Shown here one piece after another: positions 27,157-36,947 of a stretch of DNA of 64,000 nt. Under the pieces are notes generated by a model. The model was given only the letters and a program-made list of their open reading frames with translations, had not been told where the DNA came from and made no database searches. Positions within the stretch are counted from its first letter, which is position 1. Each line of letters begins with the position of its first letter. Source of the DNA: Sphingobium sp. Leaf26 (GTDB taxonomy: Bacteria > Pseudomonadota > Alphaproteobacteria > Sphingomonadales > Sphingomonadaceae); contig NZ_LMKV01000012.1 of assembly GCF_001421665.1 (NCBI RefSeq), positions 268,185-332,184 of the forward strand, written 5' to 3'. Position numbers and translations under genes: made by a program.

Positions 27157-30100
27157 ACGAGCATGTCCCTGAAGCATCCCCGCCCGAAAAGAAGAGCTTC
27201 AACCTTTCCGCTCTCGCTGTACGTGAGCGATCGGTCACGCTCTTCTTCCTGATCGCGATCGTGGGTGCAGGCATCTTCTCCTTCCTCAGCCTTGGCCGCG
27301 CCGAAGATCCCAGCTTCACGATCAAGGTCATGACCGTGGTCACCGCTTGGCCTGGCGCGACTGCAAAGGAGATGCAGGACCAGGTTGCCGAACCGCTCGA
27401 AAAGCGGTTGCAGGAACTGCGCTGGTATGACCGCAGCGAAACCTTCACGCGACCCGGCCTTGCCTTCACCACCTTGACCTTGCGCGATAAAACGCCGCCT
27501 CGGGAAGTCCCGGAGCAATTCTATCAGGCGCGCAAGAAGCTGGGCGACGAGGCGGCCAGGCTGCCGCAAGGCGTGGCAGGGCCATTCATCAATGATGAAT
27601 ATGGCGATGTCACCTTCGCGCTCTATGCGCTCAAGGCGAGGGGAGAACCGCAGCGGTTGCTCGCCCGCGAGGCAGAGAGCCTGCGGCAGCGCCTGCTCCA
27701 TGTCCCCGGCGTCAACAAGATCAACATCGTCGGCGAACGCCCCCAGCGCATCTACGTCGAATTCGCGCAGGAGCGCCTCGCAACGCTGGGCGTGGCACCG
27801 CGCGATATCTTCACGGCACTCGCCAGCCAGAACCTGATCACGCCGGCGGGCGCGATCGAAACCAAGGGGCAGCAGACCGTGGTGCGCCTTGATGGTGCCT
27901 TCGACGACCTGTCGAAAATCCGCGATGTCCCGATCGTCGCCAACGGCCGCACCCTGCGTCTCTCCGACATCGCCGATGTCGCACGCGGCTATGAAGATCC
28001 TGCGACCTTCCTGGTCCGCAGCGAGGGTGAGCCTGCCATATTGCTGGCCGTCATCATGCGCGAAGGGTGGAACGGGCTTGATCTTGGCAAATCGCTCAAA
28101 GCCGAGGTAGGAAAAATTTCGACCGAGTTGCCGGTGGGCATGAGCCTGACGCCTGTCACCGACCAGTCAGTGAACATCAGCGAAGCCGTCGACCAGTTCA
28201 TGCACACCTTCCTCGAAGCGCTCGCGATCGTGATGATCGTCAGCCTTATCAGCCTGGGCTGGCGGGTCGGCATCGTCGTGGCTGCCGCCGTACCGCTCAC
28301 CCTTGCCGTGGTCCTGCTGATCATGTGGGCGACGGGGCGCGTACTCGATCGCATCACGCTGGGCGCGCTCATCCTCGCGCTTGGGCTTCTGGTCGACGAC
28401 GCAATCATCGCCATCGAGATGATGGTGGTGAAGATGGAGGAAGGTTACGACCGCATCAAGGCGTCGGCCTATGCCTGGAGCCATACGGCCGCGCCCATGC
28501 TGGCGGGCACGCTGCTGACGGTGATCGGCCTGATGCCGGTCGGCTTCGCCCAGTCGACCGCCGGTGAATATGCCGGCAACATCTTCTGGGTCGTCGGTTT
28601 CGCCCTTATCGCCTCCTGGTTCGTCGCGGTCATCTTCACCCCCTATATGGGCGTCAAGCTGCTGCCCCACATCAAGCCGGTCGAAGGAGGGCATGAGGCG
28701 ATCTACCAGACCGCGCGCTACCAGAAGGTACGCAGGCTCATCGGGTGGGCCGTGCGCCGCAAGAAGCGGGTGGCGCTGGCTACGCTCGTCGCATTCCTCG
28801 TCGCTGGCGCCGGCATGCCGCTGGTCAAGAAGCAGTTCTTCCCCACCTCTGACCGGTCCGAACTATTGGTCGAAATTCAGATGCCCAAAGGCACGGCGCT
28901 CGCGAATACCGGTACGTCAGCCAGAGAGGTGGAGGACTGGCTTCGCAAGCAGCCTGAATCAAAGGTCGTCACCTCCTATATCGGACAGGGGCCTCCGCGC
29001 TTCTACATGCCCATTTCGCCGGAATTGCCCGACCCTTCCTTCGCCAAGATCGTCGTGCGCACCGACAGCCAGGACGATCGCGAGATCCTAAAACTGCGTT
29101 TGCGGCGGGTCGTAGCGGACGGACTCGCGCCGGCGGCGCGCGTGCGGGCCACGCAACTGGTCTTCGGACCGCCATCACCCTTCCCCGTCGCATTTCGCGT
29201 GAACGGTCCCGACCTCGCCACCGTTCGCACGATTGCCGGCAAGGTGCAGGACGTCTTGCAGGCCGATCCCATGATGCGCATGGTCAACAGCGACTGGGGC
29301 GAACGCGCGCCGGCCCTCCACTTCGTCCTTGATCAGGATCGCCTGCGCGCCATCGGTCTCACCTCCAGCGATGTGGCCCAGCAGCTTCAGTTCCTGCTGA
29401 CCGGCGTCACCGTCAGCCAGGCTCGCGAGGACATTCGCACCGTCGATGTCGTCGTGCGCTCCGCAGGAACAGACCGCCTCGATCCGGCGCGGATCGGCGA
29501 TTATACGCTCACCGGTGCGGGCGGGCAGCGCATCCCTGTCAGCCAGATCGGCCGCATGGAGGTACGCATGGAGGACCCGATCCTCCAGCGCCGCGACCGG
29601 ACACCCACGATCACAGTGCGCGGCGACATCGCCGACGATCTTCAGCCGCCCGACGTGTCGACCGCGATGATGAAGAAGTTGCAACCGATCATCGATGATC
29701 TGCCGATTGGCTATCATATCGATATGGCGGGCTCGATCGAGGAAGCCGGCAAAGCCAACGCCGCGCTCGCTCCGATCTTCCCGATCATGATCGTCCTGAT
29801 GATGATCGTCATCATCCTTCAGGTGCGCAGCCTGTCGGCGATGTGGATCGTCCTGCTGACCGCGCCGCTGGGTGTCATCGGAGTCGTTCCGACGCTGCTG
29901 TTGACGGGACAACCGTTCGGCTTCAACGCGATTCTCGGGCTGATCTCGCTTGCTGGCATCCTGATGCGTAACACGCTCATCCTGATGGGGCAGATCCATG
30001 ACAATGAGCGCGCCGGACTCTCTCCGTTCGACGCGGTGGTCGAGGCGACGGTGCAGCGCTCGCGGCCGGTCATCCTGACCGCGCTCGCGGCCGTGCTGGC

Positions 30101-30305
30101 ATTCGTGCCGCTCATCAGTTCCGTCTTCTGGGGGTCGATGGCGATCACGCTCATTGGCGGCACAGTGGGGGGCACGGTCATGACACTCCTGTTCCTGCCC
30201 GCGCTCTACGCGCTCTGGTATCGCATCACCCCGCCCATGGATGGTGATCGATCGGCGGAGACGTCGAATGTGCATGGCGCGGGGGCAAAAGACCTTCCGG
30301 CATGA
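27153..30305 (+). CDS. RND efflux pump permease (AcrB/HAE1-type superfamily)
   Basis: A 1050-residue inner-membrane proton antiporter. It has twelve predicted helices with the RND halves repeated. Proton-relay acidic residues lie in TM4 (LGLLVDDAIIAIE, Asp at about 415-416), and the porter domains begin AEDPSFTIKVMTVVTAWPGAT, a motif of the less-studied RND branch whose N-terminus continues past TM1 into EDP rather than the AcrB form. It overlaps the adaptor by 4 bases. With the divergent lipoprotein it makes a full tripartite system; the substrates are unknown. Confidence 0.95.
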   Translation: MNEHVPEASPPEKKSFNLSALAVRERSVTLFFLIAIVGAGIFSFLSLGRAEDPSFTIKVMTVVTAWPGATAKEMQDQVAEPLEKRLQELRWYDRSETFTRPGLAFTTLTLRDKTPPREVPEQFYQARKKLGDEAARLPQGVAGPFINDEYGDVTFALYALKARGEPQRLLAREAESLRQRLLHVPGVNKINIVGERPQRIYVEFAQERLATLGVAPRDIFTALASQNLITPAGAIETKGQQTVVRLDGAFDDLSKIRDVPIVANGRTLRLSDIADVARGYEDPATFLVRSEGEPAILLAVIMREGWNGLDLGKSLKAEVGKISTELPVGMSLTPVTDQSVNISEAVDQFMHTFLEALAIVMIVSLISLGWRVGIVVAAAVPLTLAVVLLIMWATGRVLDRITLGALILALGLLVDDAIIAIEMMVVKMEEGYDRIKASAYAWSHTAAPMLAGTLLTVIGLMPVGFAQSTAGEYAGNIFWVVGFALIASWFVAVIFTPYMGVKLLPHIKPVEGGHEAIYQTARYQKVRRLIGWAVRRKKRVALATLVAFLVAGAGMPLVKKQFFPTSDRSELLVEIQMPKGTALANTGTSAREVEDWLRKQPESKVVTSYIGQGPPRFYMPISPELPDPSFAKIVVRTDSQDDREILKLRLRRVVADGLAPAARVRATQLVFGPPSPFPVAFRVNGPDLATVRTIAGKVQDVLQADPMMRMVNSDWGERAPALHFVLDQDRLRAIGLTSSDVAQQLQFLLTGVTVSQAREDIRTVDVVVRSAGTDRLDPARIGDYTLTGAGGQRIPVSQIGRMEVRMEDPILQRRDRTPTITVRGDIADDLQPPDVSTAMMKKLQPIIDDLPIGYHIDMAGSIEEAGKANAALAPIFPIMIVLMMIVIILQVRSLSAMWIVLLTAPLGVIGVVPTLLLTGQPFGFNAILGLISLAGILMRNTLILMGQIHDNERAGLSPFDAVVEATVQRSRPVILTALAAVLAFVPLISSVFWGSMAITLIGGTVGGTVMTLLFLPALYALWYRITPPMDGDRSAETSNVHGAGAKDLPA

Positions 30306-30353
30306 GCAGCATCCTGACGGCAAAGGCCGACATCCTTAGGAGAGCCAGGATGG

Positions 30354-31397
30354 CTATTGGCGAACTGCCGACAAGAGCTTGGTCCGGGACGCTGCGCTAT
30401 CTCGAAATGCTCGATCATCTTTGGAATAGCCCATGCGCCGCAATGCCGCGTTGATGGTGTTTTCGCTGATCGGCCTTGCTCGGGTGCGGATCGAAGGGAA
30501 CACATAGCGACGGGAGCCGGATAAGGATCGCATGGCTTGCAGTATCGCGAGAGCATGTCGAGACAGAGGCACCGAATGGGGCTGGCGCATTTTCATCTTT
30601 GTCACCGGGATCGTCCAGGCAGCTTTGTCGAAATTGACCTCAGCCCATTCCATTTGCCGCAGTTCGCCCGGACGCTGGAAGACATGGGGTGTCAGTTTCA
30701 AAGCATATATGACGGCGGGGTCACCCTGATAATCTTCGATAGCGCGCAGGAGGACGCCGAACTCGTTCGGATCGATGACAGCGGCAAAGTGTTTGACCCG
30801 CGGTGTGGTCAATGCGCCGATCAGGAGTTGCGCCGGATCACGTTCGGCACGCGCTGTTGCAACTGCAAAGCGGAAAACACGGCTGGCAAAGGCGCGCAGG
30901 AGATTGGCGGTTTCCAAGCGGCCACGCCGTTCATGCTTCTGCAGTTCATGAAGAAGTTCCTGAGGCGTGATATCGGTGACAGGTCGCTTTCCGAACTCTG
31001 CCCCCATCAGTTTCACAAACCGGCGCATCTTCTCCAGCGTTGGCTCAGCCAACCCCTCACGCGCTTTCTTCTCTATCAATTCCTCGGCTACGCTAGCGAA
31101 GCTGTTGCTGGCCCGAATGCTCGCCTCGATGCGGGCTTGTCGTTTGGCTACGTTGGGATTGATCGCATGAGCCCGCTGCCTACGGGCGGCATCCCTGGCA
31201 GCGCGCGCCTCTGCCAAAGTAATCTCGGGATACGCCCCGAGTGACAGTTTTCGCTCTACGCCGTCGATCCGGTATTTGATTCGCCACAGCTTGCTGCCTC
31301 TTGGATTGACGAGCAGATACTAACCTTGGGAGTCAGTAACCTTGTAAGGCTTATCTGCGGGCTTGGCATTGCGGATAGCGGTATCGGTTAGCGCGAT
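30354..31397 (-). pseudogene. Decayed tyrosine-recombinase integrase (P4-type, DUF4102)
   Basis: The frame reads in phase from 31397 (IALTDTAIRNAKPADKPYKV, where family members begin MALTD, so ATG appears to be ATC) but has a TAG at 31320-31322 within the expected G-x-YLLV motif. The DUF4102 start, the SAM-like domain and the first catalytic Arg (FQRPGELRQMEW) remain. After GYSKDD (about 30413) homology stops and unrelated residues run to a stop at 30354, so the HxxR and Tyr part of the active site is gone. It cannot integrate. It sits beside tRNA-Cys, the usual target of such integrases. Confidence 0.85.
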
Positions 31398-31450
31398 TGG
31401 GGGCCTCGATTCTGCCGGGGCCTTTTGAGGCCCCCAAATTAGGCCCCCAT
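31397..31450. repeat. GGGGGCCT arm-type repeats beside the integrase remnant
   Basis: TTGGGGGCCTC (31397-31407) and GAGGCCCCCAA (31427-31437) form a perfect 11-base inverted repeat, and AGGCCCCC occurs again at 31441-31448. Clustered short repeats between an integrase gene and its tRNA target fit integrase arm-binding sites. The rest of the gap to tRNA-Cys (31451-31560) shows nothing I can name. Confidence 0.45.
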
Positions 31451-31560
31451 CATCCGCAATTGCAGGCAAACAAGGGCATCCACTGACAATCAGAGAATGC
31501 CCATAAACTACCGGAAATCAGGAATTTTCAACTGTTGGCAGACGTTGCCAGACAGGATTT

Positions 31561-31634
31561 TGGAGGCCCGAGCCGGAATCGAACCGGCGTGCAAGGATTT
31601 GCAGTCCTCTGCGTCACCACTCCGCCATCGGGCC
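31561..31634 (-). tRNA. tRNA-Cys (GCA)
   Basis: On the minus strand a 74-nucleotide cloverleaf is complete: acceptor arms GGCCCGA and TCGGGCC, discriminator T and encoded CCA (31561-31563). The anticodon arm carries GCA in CTGCAAA, and the T-loop is GGTTCGATTCC. The 3' end faces the integrase remnant, so the tRNA gene was the probable attachment site of the islet to its left. Confidence 0.97.
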
Positions 31635-31851
31635 TCGGCGTGGGACGCCGCAAATGTGCGGCTTTGGATGCAAAGTCAAGCGGCCAGTGCCGCGTGCGTG
31701 CCAAGAATCTGTGCCATAGCGTCAAGAATCTTGGGGCATGTCGCGCAAAGCCGCTTGGCGCGGCGCGTCCGCTGATTTAGAGGTCCGATGACATGCTTAG
31801 TGTATTGCATTGCCAATACAGTTGTGCCAAGCCCACCGGACGAAGCGAGAA

Positions 31852-32490
31852 ATGATCGTGACCGAGCAGACTTATTCTTCGATGCGGACCGCTATGGTCG
31901 AAAGCCAGTTGCGCACCAGCGACGTGGACGACCAGCGCGTGATCGCTGCGATGGCCAGGGTGCCGCGCGAGGAATTCGTTCCCGCGCATCGCCGGGCCAT
32001 GGCCTATATCGACCGTCCGATCCCGCTGGATGGCGGCCGTGCGCTCAATCCTCCGCTGGTGACCGGCCGATTGCTGACCGAAGCGCAGATCGTGCCGGGC
32101 GACAAGGTGCTGCTGATCGGCGCTGCCACCGGCTATGCCGCCGCGCTGCTGGCGGACATGGGTGCGGTGGTGACGGCGGTCGAGGAAGAGGGCGGGCCGG
32201 AGATCGCGGTTGCCGGCGTGACCGTCGTGCGCGGCGCGCTGAATGCCGGTGCGGCCGATGGTGCACCTTATGACGTGCTTTTCATCGACGGTGCGGTGGA
32301 GGAAGTCCCCGCAACGCTCGTTCAGCAGCTTGCCGAGGACGCCCGCGTAGTGACGGGCGTCGCGGATCGCGGCGTCACGCGCCTGAGCAGCGGCCGGGTG
32401 GTTGCCGGGGTTTTGGGCCTGAACAGCCTGGTCGATATTGAAATGGTGGTGTTGCCGGGGTTCGGCGCGCCCAAGGCTTTTGAATTCTGA
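31852..32490 (+). CDS. Protein-L-isoaspartate O-methyltransferase family protein
   Basis: A 212-residue SAM-binding protein of the Pcm family, which repairs isoaspartyl residues in aged proteins. The N-terminus (RTAMVESQLRTSDVDDQRVIAAMARVPREEFVP) is the standard Pcm entry, and VLLIGAATGYAAALLADMG is the SAM motif, with GAATGY in place of the common GTGSGY. The start at MIVTEQ is chosen for its GAAGCGAGA leader; an ATG at 31810 in frame is further away. Sphingomonads commonly keep this gene upstream of tolC, as here, so a role tied to outer-membrane export is possible. Confidence 0.85.
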   Translation: MIVTEQTYSSMRTAMVESQLRTSDVDDQRVIAAMARVPREEFVPAHRRAMAYIDRPIPLDGGRALNPPLVTGRLLTEAQIVPGDKVLLIGAATGYAAALLADMGAVVTAVEEEGGPEIAVAGVTVVRGALNAGAADGAPYDVLFIDGAVEEVPATLVQQLAEDARVVTGVADRGVTRLSSGRVVAGVLGLNSLVDIEMVVLPGFGAPKAFEF

Positions 32491-32510
32491 AAGATGATGG
32501 GCGGGGATAG

Positions 32511-34001
32511 ATGACGGCGAAGCGCAAATTTTATCGGCACCATGCCGCGGCTGCTTTGTTGTTGCTGTCCTCCGCCCTCACGGTTTCGGCGCAGGCCGAA
32601 ACATTGCAGGGCGCGCTGGCGAAGGCCTATACGTCCAACCCGACGCTGACCGGCGCGCGTGCCGGGCAGCGCGCCACGGATGAGAATGTGCCGATCCAGA
32701 AGGCGGCCGGGCGTCCCAATGCGGACGTCACCGGCAGCTTCTCCGAAAGCGTGTTGAAGCCGACGATCAGCTTCACCTCGCCGCAGCGGACGGTGAATGC
32801 GCAGGCCAATCTGAATGTCCCTATCTATTCCGGCGGCGCGGTGCGCAACGGCGTGAAGGCGGCGAAGGTTCGGGTCGAAGCCGGGCAGGCCAATCTGCGC
32901 GGGACGGAAGCCAGCATCTTTTCGCAGGTGGTCGCGGCTTATATGGACGTGATCCGCGACAATGCGGTGCTGTCGCTCAACCAGTCCAACGTGAAGGCGC
33001 TGGAAGTCAATCTTCAGGCGACCAACGACCGGTTCGAGGTCGGCGACCTGACCCGCACCGACGTGGCGCAGTCGCAGTCGCGGCTGGCGATCGCGCGGTC
33101 CGATCTGCAAACGTCCGAGGCCAATCTGGTGGCGAGCCGGGAAAATTATCTGGCGCTGGTGGGTGAAGCGCCCGACACGCTGGATGCGCCGCCGGCCTTG
33201 CCGGGTCTGCCCGCCACGCCGCAGATCGCGGTACAGGTCGCGCTGGACGATAATCCCGACATATTGGCGGCCAAGCAGAACCGGATTGCGGCCGGCTATG
33301 ATGTGAAGGTGGCGCGGGCAGGACGCCTGCCGACCGTCGCTGGCTTCACCCAGGCGGGCTATACCAATTATCTGCACACGTTGGGCGGCACCGCGCAGGA
33401 TGCGGAGGGCAATGCCGTAGAGGGGCCGCAGATCAACAAGCAGGCCGTCGCCGGCGTGCAAATCAGCATCCCGCTCTATCAGGGTGGCCGCCCCGCCGCG
33501 CAGGTGCGCCAGAATCAGGCGCTGGAATCGCAGGCGATCGAACGCGAGATCGAGGTCGAGCGCGGCGTCATTTCCCAGACCCGCGCCGCCTATGCGAGCT
33601 GGCAGGCATCGCTGGAGAGCATCGAATCGAATCAGAAGGCGGTGGAGGCCGCGAACCTGTCGCTGGAAGGCGTACGCGCGGAAAACAGCGTGGGCAGCCG
33701 TACCATCCTCGACATTCTGAATGCCGAGCAGGAAGCGCTCAACGCCAAGGTGTTGCTGGTGACGGCGCAGCGCAACGCCTATGTCGCCGGTTTCAGCGTG
33801 CTGGCCGCCATGGGTCATGCGGAAGCGGGCGATCTGGGGCTGGATAGCGGCACGCTCTACGACCCGATGGTCAATTACGAACGGGTGAAGGGCAAGTGGC
33901 TGGACTGGAGCTTTGACGGCAAGCCGGCGCCGGTTGCGACGCGGACCGTTGACACGCCCGCGCAAAACGCCAATGTCGCATCCGCTACACGGCAGCCTTA
34001 A
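32511..34001 (+). CDS. tolC: TolC-family outer-membrane export protein
   Basis: Outer-membrane channel for type I secretion and drug efflux. The 496 residues have a signal peptide ending VSAQAET, and two outer-membrane efflux repeats, including LNQSNVKALEVNLQATNDRFEVGDLTRTDVAQSQSRLA and AENSVGSRTILDILNAEQEALNAK-like segments. No lipobox is present, unlike the NodT-type lipoprotein at 23839. It is 20 bases after the pcm-like gene and shortly before the PopZ-like gene. Confidence 0.93.
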   Translation: MTAKRKFYRHHAAAALLLLSSALTVSAQAETLQGALAKAYTSNPTLTGARAGQRATDENVPIQKAAGRPNADVTGSFSESVLKPTISFTSPQRTVNAQANLNVPIYSGGAVRNGVKAAKVRVEAGQANLRGTEASIFSQVVAAYMDVIRDNAVLSLNQSNVKALEVNLQATNDRFEVGDLTRTDVAQSQSRLAIARSDLQTSEANLVASRENYLALVGEAPDTLDAPPALPGLPATPQIAVQVALDDNPDILAAKQNRIAAGYDVKVARAGRLPTVAGFTQAGYTNYLHTLGGTAQDAEGNAVEGPQINKQAVAGVQISIPLYQGGRPAAQVRQNQALESQAIEREIEVERGVISQTRAAYASWQASLESIESNQKAVEAANLSLEGVRAENSVGSRTILDILNAEQEALNAKVLLVTAQRNAYVAGFSVLAAMGHAEAGDLGLDSGTLYDPMVNYERVKGKWLDWSFDGKPAPVATRTVDTPAQNANVASATRQP

Positions 34002-34071
34002 CCGCTTGTTAACCCGGCTGGGTAATTTTAACGGTTAAGGATGCGCAATGCGGGTTGGACGGGGACTATCC

Positions 34072-34554
34072 ATGGGTGACATGACCAAGGAACCCTCGAT
34101 GGAAGAGATACTCTCGTCCATCAAGCGGATCATCGCTGAAGAAGGCGAGGAAGCGGTGCAGGCCGCGCCCCGTCGTATGCGGGCCGAAGCGAAGGCCGCG
34201 TCCGCGCCGGTGGAACCCGTTTATATCGAGCCGGTTGTCGAGGAAGTGCTGGAACTGACCGACGAGATCGCGGAGGAGGAAGTCGTGCCCGCTCCCAAAA
34301 CCACGGCCAAGGCCGCCCAAGTCGCCGAGACGGACGATTCGATCCTTTCGGTGGAAAGCGAAGTCGCCGCTCGCCATTCGCTGTCGGCGCTCTCCTCCAT
34401 GCTGGTCACGCCCAAGGATGGCGGCGACAATACGCTGGAAGGGCTGGTTCGCGCGATGCTCAAGCCCATGCTGAAGGAATGGCTCGATACGCGCCTGCCT
34501 TCGATGGTCGAAGAGATGGTGGCGAAGGAAATCGCGCGCATCACCGGGCGCTGA
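34072..34554 (+). CDS. PopZ-like protein (DUF2497)
   Basis: A 160-residue acidic protein. The N-terminal helix MEEILSSIKRIIAEEG is the DUF2497/PopZ signature, followed by an acidic, Pro-poor linker (PVVEEVLELTDEIAEEE) and a C-terminal helical oligomerisation part (LVRAMLKPMLKEWLDTRLPSMVEEMV). In Caulobacter, PopZ forms polar scaffolds that hold the ParB-parS centromere. The start is the ATG after GGGGA, not an upstream ATG at 34048. It is between tolC and an S9 peptidase, and valS lies about 3 kb further on. Confidence 0.88.
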   Translation: MGDMTKEPSMEEILSSIKRIIAEEGEEAVQAAPRRMRAEAKAASAPVEPVYIEPVVEEVLELTDEIAEEEVVPAPKTTAKAAQVAETDDSILSVESEVAARHSLSALSSMLVTPKDGGDNTLEGLVRAMLKPMLKEWLDTRLPSMVEEMVAKEIARITGR

Positions 34555-34650
34555 TTCGCGTTCTTGCGGTCGCTTTCGGGGCGGCCTAGACCCTTGGCAT
34601 CCTGACGGCGCGCGTGATGCGCCGCCTGCGCGATCCGAGGGTGATTTTCC

Positions 34651-36693
34651 ATGAAGACTTTTCTGCTTGCAGCGGTTGGCGCGATGGCTCTTGCCGCCGC
34701 GCCTGCGCTGGCGCGTCCGTTCACGCCGGCCGACATGGTGGGACTGGACCGCATTGCCGCGCCGGCCGTGTCGCCGGATGGCAAATGGCTGGCCTATCAA
34801 CTGCGCAGCACCGATCTGGCCGCGAACAAGGGGCGGACAGACCTCTATCTGCTGGATATCGGCAAGGCCGGGCAGACGCCGAAGCTGATCGCGTCGAAGC
34901 CCGACAAGAATGAGGCGTCGCCGGTCTTCTCACCCGATGGGACCGCGCTCTACTATCAATCCAATGCCAGCGGCGATGATCAATTATGGCGCGTGGCGTT
35001 GAACGGCGGTGATCCGGTGCAGATCAGCAAGGCGCCCGGCGGCATCAGTGGTTTCCTGCTCAGCCCCGATGGTGCCAAGGTGGCGCTGTGGGCCGACCGT
35101 CCCGTGGGCGCGAAGACGATCGACGATGTGAAGGCGGACGCGCCCAAGGAGGCAGGGTCGGGCCGCGTCTATGAGCAGATGTTCGTGCGCCATTGGGATA
35201 CATGGTCCGACGGGCAACGCTCGCAAATCTTCGTGATGCCGGTTGCGGGCGGCCCCGCCGTGTCGGTCATGGGCGCGCTTGTGGGGGATAGTCCGTCCAA
35301 GCCCTTTGGCGGCGCAGAAGAAATCGCCTGGAGCAAGGATGGCAAGACGCTGTTCTTTGCACTGCGGGAGGCGGGGCGCATCGAGCCGCTGTCGACCAAT
35401 CTCGACATCTTTGCCGTGCCCGCGGACGGCAGCGCTGCGCCGGTTAACCTGACCGACGCCAATGATGCGACCGATACGCTGCCCACGGTGTCGCCGGACG
35501 GGAAATGGATGGCCTATGTCGCGATGAAGCGGCCGGGCTATGAAGCCGATCGGCAGGTGCTGATGCTGCGCAACATCGCCAGTGGCGAGACGAAGGCTCT
35601 GACGGAAGGCTGGGACCGGTCGGTCGCCTCGATCGCGTGGGAGGCGAATGGCAAGGGTTTGCTGGTCACGGCCAATGACGTGCTCGACAATCCGGTGTTC
35701 CGGGTCGATGCCGCGTCAGGCAAGGTGACGCGGCTGACGCAGAAGGGCCATGCCGGCAGCGTCGTGCCCTTGCCACGAGGCGGCTTCGTCTATGCGATGG
35801 ACAGCATCCAGTCGCCGGCCGATTTCTGGAAGATGCCGGTGAAGGGGAAGCCCGTCCGCCTGACCGATGTGAACGCGGCAAAACTGGCCGGCGTGGATGA
35901 CGTGTCGGTCGAGCGGTTCAGCTTCAAGGGCGCCAATGGCGATACGGTGTGGGGGCAGATCGTCAAGCCGTTGAAACCCTCCGCCAGCGGCACGGTGAAG
36001 ACGCTGCCGGTCGCTTTCCTGGTGCATGGCGGGCCGCAGGGCAGCTTCAACGATTCATGGTCCTATCGCTGGAACCCCAAGGCGTTCGCGGCGCATGGCT
36101 ATGCCGCCGTGATCGTCGATTTCCACGGTTCCACCGGCTATGGACAGGCCTTCACCGATGCGATCAACAAGGATTGGGGCGGCAAGCCGCTGGAGGACTT
36201 GAAGCTGGGTCTGGCGGCGGCTGCGGCAAAGGATGCCGAGGTCGACGCGACCAATGCCTGCGCGCTGGGGGCCAGCTATGGCGGCTACATGATGAACTGG
36301 ATCGAGGGGCAGTGGGCCGATGGCTTCAAGTGCATCGTCCAGCATGACGGCGTATTCGACGCCCGCGCCATGGCCTATGAAACCGAAGAATTATGGTTCG
36401 ACGAATGGGAACATGGCGGGCCCTATTATGCCAAACCCGAAGAGTTCGAGAAATGGAACCCAGTCAACCATGTGACCGCGTGGAAGACGCCGATGCTGGT
36501 GGTGACGAGCGAGAAGGATTTCCGCATTCCCTATACGCAGGGTCTGGCCGCCTTCACCGCGCTCCAGCGGCGGGACATTCCGTCCAAGCTGTTGGTGTTC
36601 CCGGACGAGAATCACTGGGTTCTGAAGCCGAAAAACTCGCTGCAATGGTATGGCGAAGCGCTGGGCTGGCTGGACAAATGGACGGGGAAATGA
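34651..36693 (+). CDS. S9-family prolyl-oligopeptidase-type serine peptidase, exported
   Basis: A 680-residue protein. A signal peptide (AAVGAMALAAAPALA) is followed by a beta-propeller formed of WD40-like repeats (VSPDGKWLAYQ recurs) and a C-terminal alpha/beta hydrolase domain. The nucleophile Ser lies in ALGASYGGYMMNW, and ENHWVLKP near the end supplies the catalytic His. The family includes dipeptidyl and acylaminoacyl peptidases; its true substrate is unknown. It is probably periplasmic. Confidence 0.92.
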   Translation: MKTFLLAAVGAMALAAAPALARPFTPADMVGLDRIAAPAVSPDGKWLAYQLRSTDLAANKGRTDLYLLDIGKAGQTPKLIASKPDKNEASPVFSPDGTALYYQSNASGDDQLWRVALNGGDPVQISKAPGGISGFLLSPDGAKVALWADRPVGAKTIDDVKADAPKEAGSGRVYEQMFVRHWDTWSDGQRSQIFVMPVAGGPAVSVMGALVGDSPSKPFGGAEEIAWSKDGKTLFFALREAGRIEPLSTNLDIFAVPADGSAAPVNLTDANDATDTLPTVSPDGKWMAYVAMKRPGYEADRQVLMLRNIASGETKALTEGWDRSVASIAWEANGKGLLVTANDVLDNPVFRVDAASGKVTRLTQKGHAGSVVPLPRGGFVYAMDSIQSPADFWKMPVKGKPVRLTDVNAAKLAGVDDVSVERFSFKGANGDTVWGQIVKPLKPSASGTVKTLPVAFLVHGGPQGSFNDSWSYRWNPKAFAAHGYAAVIVDFHGSTGYGQAFTDAINKDWGGKPLEDLKLGLAAAAAKDAEVDATNACALGASYGGYMMNWIEGQWADGFKCIVQHDGVFDARAMAYETEELWFDEWEHGGPYYAKPEEFEKWNPVNHVTAWKTPMLVVTSEKDFRIPYTQGLAAFTALQRRDIPSKLLVFPDENHWVLKPKNSLQWYGEALGWLDKWTGK

Positions 36694-36731
36694 GGCTTTA
36701 AGCGGATGGCACGGCCTGCTATATTGATCCG

Positions 36732-36947
36732 ATGGCAAAGATGAAGGTCGATATCGTCGATGGTCCCATCGACATGGGCATGCCGGGCAAGCCGAAATAC
36801 CGGACGGTCCACAAGAACGGACAGACGGTGAAGCTGCGGGTGGTCGATGCCGACAGCCCCAATTTCGGGGCGGAGTTCCTTGCATCCTTCAAGGCAAGCG
36901 TCCGCAAGGCGCGGGAAGAGAATCGGGCGATCAAGGACAAGATTTGA
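36732..36947 (+). CDS. Small protein, candidate antitoxin partner of a zeta-like kinase
   Basis: A 71-residue soluble protein (MAKMKVDIVDGPIDMGMPGKP at the start) with a helical, charged C-terminal half (FLASFKASVRKAREENRAI). Its stop overlaps the TTG start of the zeta-like gene by TTGA, the usual coupling of antitoxin and toxin. I recognise no named family. The role is inferred from size, order and the next gene. Confidence 0.65.
   Translation: MAKMKVDIVDGPIDMGMPGKPKYRTVHKNGQTVKLRVVDADSPNFGAEFLASFKASVRKAREENRAIKDKI

Noticed and set aside
30537..31244. A plus-strand frame of 235 codons over the integrase remnant
   Set aside because: The minus strand is clearly the recombinase; the plus frame is its shadow.
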